Positions 63,200 to 64,000 of a DNA stretch of 64,000 bases are shown here, piece after piece. Positions within the stretch are counted from its first letter, which is position 1, and each line of letters opens with the position of its first letter. A program made the position numbers and the translations under genes. The notes beneath the pieces were generated by a model. That model did not search any database. It was given only the letters and a program-made list of their open reading frames with translations, and had not been told where the DNA came from. The stretch is from Conoideocrella luteorostrata (taxonomy: Eukaryota; Ascomycota; Sordariomycetes; Hypocreales; Clavicipitaceae): assembly GCA_032433595.1 (NCBI GenBank), contig JASWJB010000200.1, forward strand, positions 1 to 64,000, given 5' to 3'.

Positions 63200-64000
63200 A
63201 TAGCTCTCCGACAGGGCTCTCCGGTACAGCTATGACTCTCCAGCACAGCTACGGTTCTTCAACTCACTCTGCAACGCGCCTCTGACTGGTTTGGATGGCT
63301 CCAGTCCAGCACGCCGTGGTCTGGTCTGGTCTGTTGTCACGGAGTGAAGGTGGGAACAACTCAACCGGGTTGGCATCCACCCGCCCACACTCTTTATATG
63401 ATATGAACCTGGAAAGAAAAGCTGGGAATTGAATATAGTATCTCGGCCGGCGATGTGAATTTCATCGAAATTAGGCTATTATCGAAGGCGTCGCCCGCGT
63501 GGCAGCCAAGGAAGTCAATTCGAACCTTGTGGGGGCTCGACTCGACCCGACTAAATTTGTCGGGCGCGTGGGGAGTCGTGCTCCAGCTGCAGTTATTGAC
63601 TAGGAGCCTGTTCTACGAACCCGGAATACCGAGCAATATTTGTGGAGCATGGTTGCAAGACGCTTTTGCTGTTTGCTGTTCTGGGGCAGAGGAAACGCAG
63701 CCTCTTCACGTACTTGCTCGGATGTTCCGCACCTGAACTTCCTCTAGCTTGGGGGACTGATTATAAGCGCACACGGGGCATTGATCAGGAAACATGGTAT
63801 GCTCCTTGGTCTAAAAAGAATTGACCTTCACGCAGCAGTTTGGATAGAAACGGCGATATCTTTCTTCCAGGAGCTAGTCTCTTGTACTCTCAGCGGTGCG
63901 AGCTCCATCACTCGTGCGGACGAAGACGTTGTCGTCTGTCACTGTCGTCTGTCATTATGATTCCGTGGCGGTGGAGGATAGATGATGAAATAGGAGTATT
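63200..64000. other. Window end without a supported gene
   Basis: Short frames (63,455-63,736 and 63,642-63,824, plus) show no domain. A GGTCTGGTCTGGTCTG run lies near 63,319. The region 63,920-63,955 has a repeated GTCGTCTGTCA word. It may be the 5' flank of a gene beyond the window. Confidence 0.35.

Noticed and set aside
1..64000. tRNA, rRNA and CRISPR features
   Set aside because: I looked for cloverleaf-like box A/B pairs, rRNA text and regularly spaced short repeats. None was convincing. The repeats present are coding or LTR-derived.

Overview
This is a filamentous ascomycete (Pezizomycotina) sequence. The complete genes have short GT-AG introns (45-85 nt, some with a CTAAC-type branch site). 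They encode fungal families: a CFEM-domain seven-helix receptor, a PNP-NACHT-ankyrin NLR and an Ash1/Set2-like SET protein. Copies of the palindrome TACGGAGTA and heavy stop-codon decay of the repeat-induced point mutation (RIP) kind fit the same group. I cannot name the species.

Block 1 (about 1-26,240) is AT-rich. It is packed with decayed genes whose reading frames stay open in protein-like stretches but are broken mostly by TAA and TAG. Recognisable remnants are a DUF3723-like protein (8,969-11,000, minus), a RING plus patatin-like phospholipase (11,480-13,745, plus) and a ferric-reductase-like protein (15,440-17,205, plus). Others are two MADS-box-like genes, a C2H2 zinc-finger gene, a BRCT protein with Glu-Ala-Lys and Pro repeats, several small coiled-coil genes and a Ser/Thr-rich secreted protein that has lost its ATG. 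DUF3723, patatin-like and ferric reductase genes, together with NLRs, are the cargo families reported as typical of Starship giant transposons. My best explanation is a RIP-decayed Starship or Starship-derived accessory region. No captain recombinase or element boundary is visible, so this is inference.

Block 2 (26,240-43,000) has normal composition and few genes: a pogo-type transposase fragment, an intact four-exon A1 aspartic protease with an altered first catalytic motif, an intact four-exon CFEM receptor, and a decayed paralogue of the gene at 50,745.

Block 3 (43,000-57,000) is an accessory gene patch studded with solo LTRs of two families, A and B. One LTR-A has a perfect 5-bp target duplication inside a zinc-finger gene, and one LTR-A is nested inside an LTR-B. 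Genes here are a PD-(D/E)XK-like protein, a truncated coiled-coil protein of a predicted nuclease/kinase family, a DUF3295-type protein lacking the usual N-terminus, an orphan 287-residue protein, and a small SET-domain methyltransferase.

Block 4 (57,000-64,000) holds an intact NLR (PNP_UDP_1, NACHT, about nine ankyrin repeats), an ankyrin remnant facing it, a second PD-(D/E)XK-like fragment, and three direct copies of a dispersed repeat. The NLR, nuclease-like genes, SET protein and LTRs suggest a fast-evolving conflict or defence compartment next to the decayed element.
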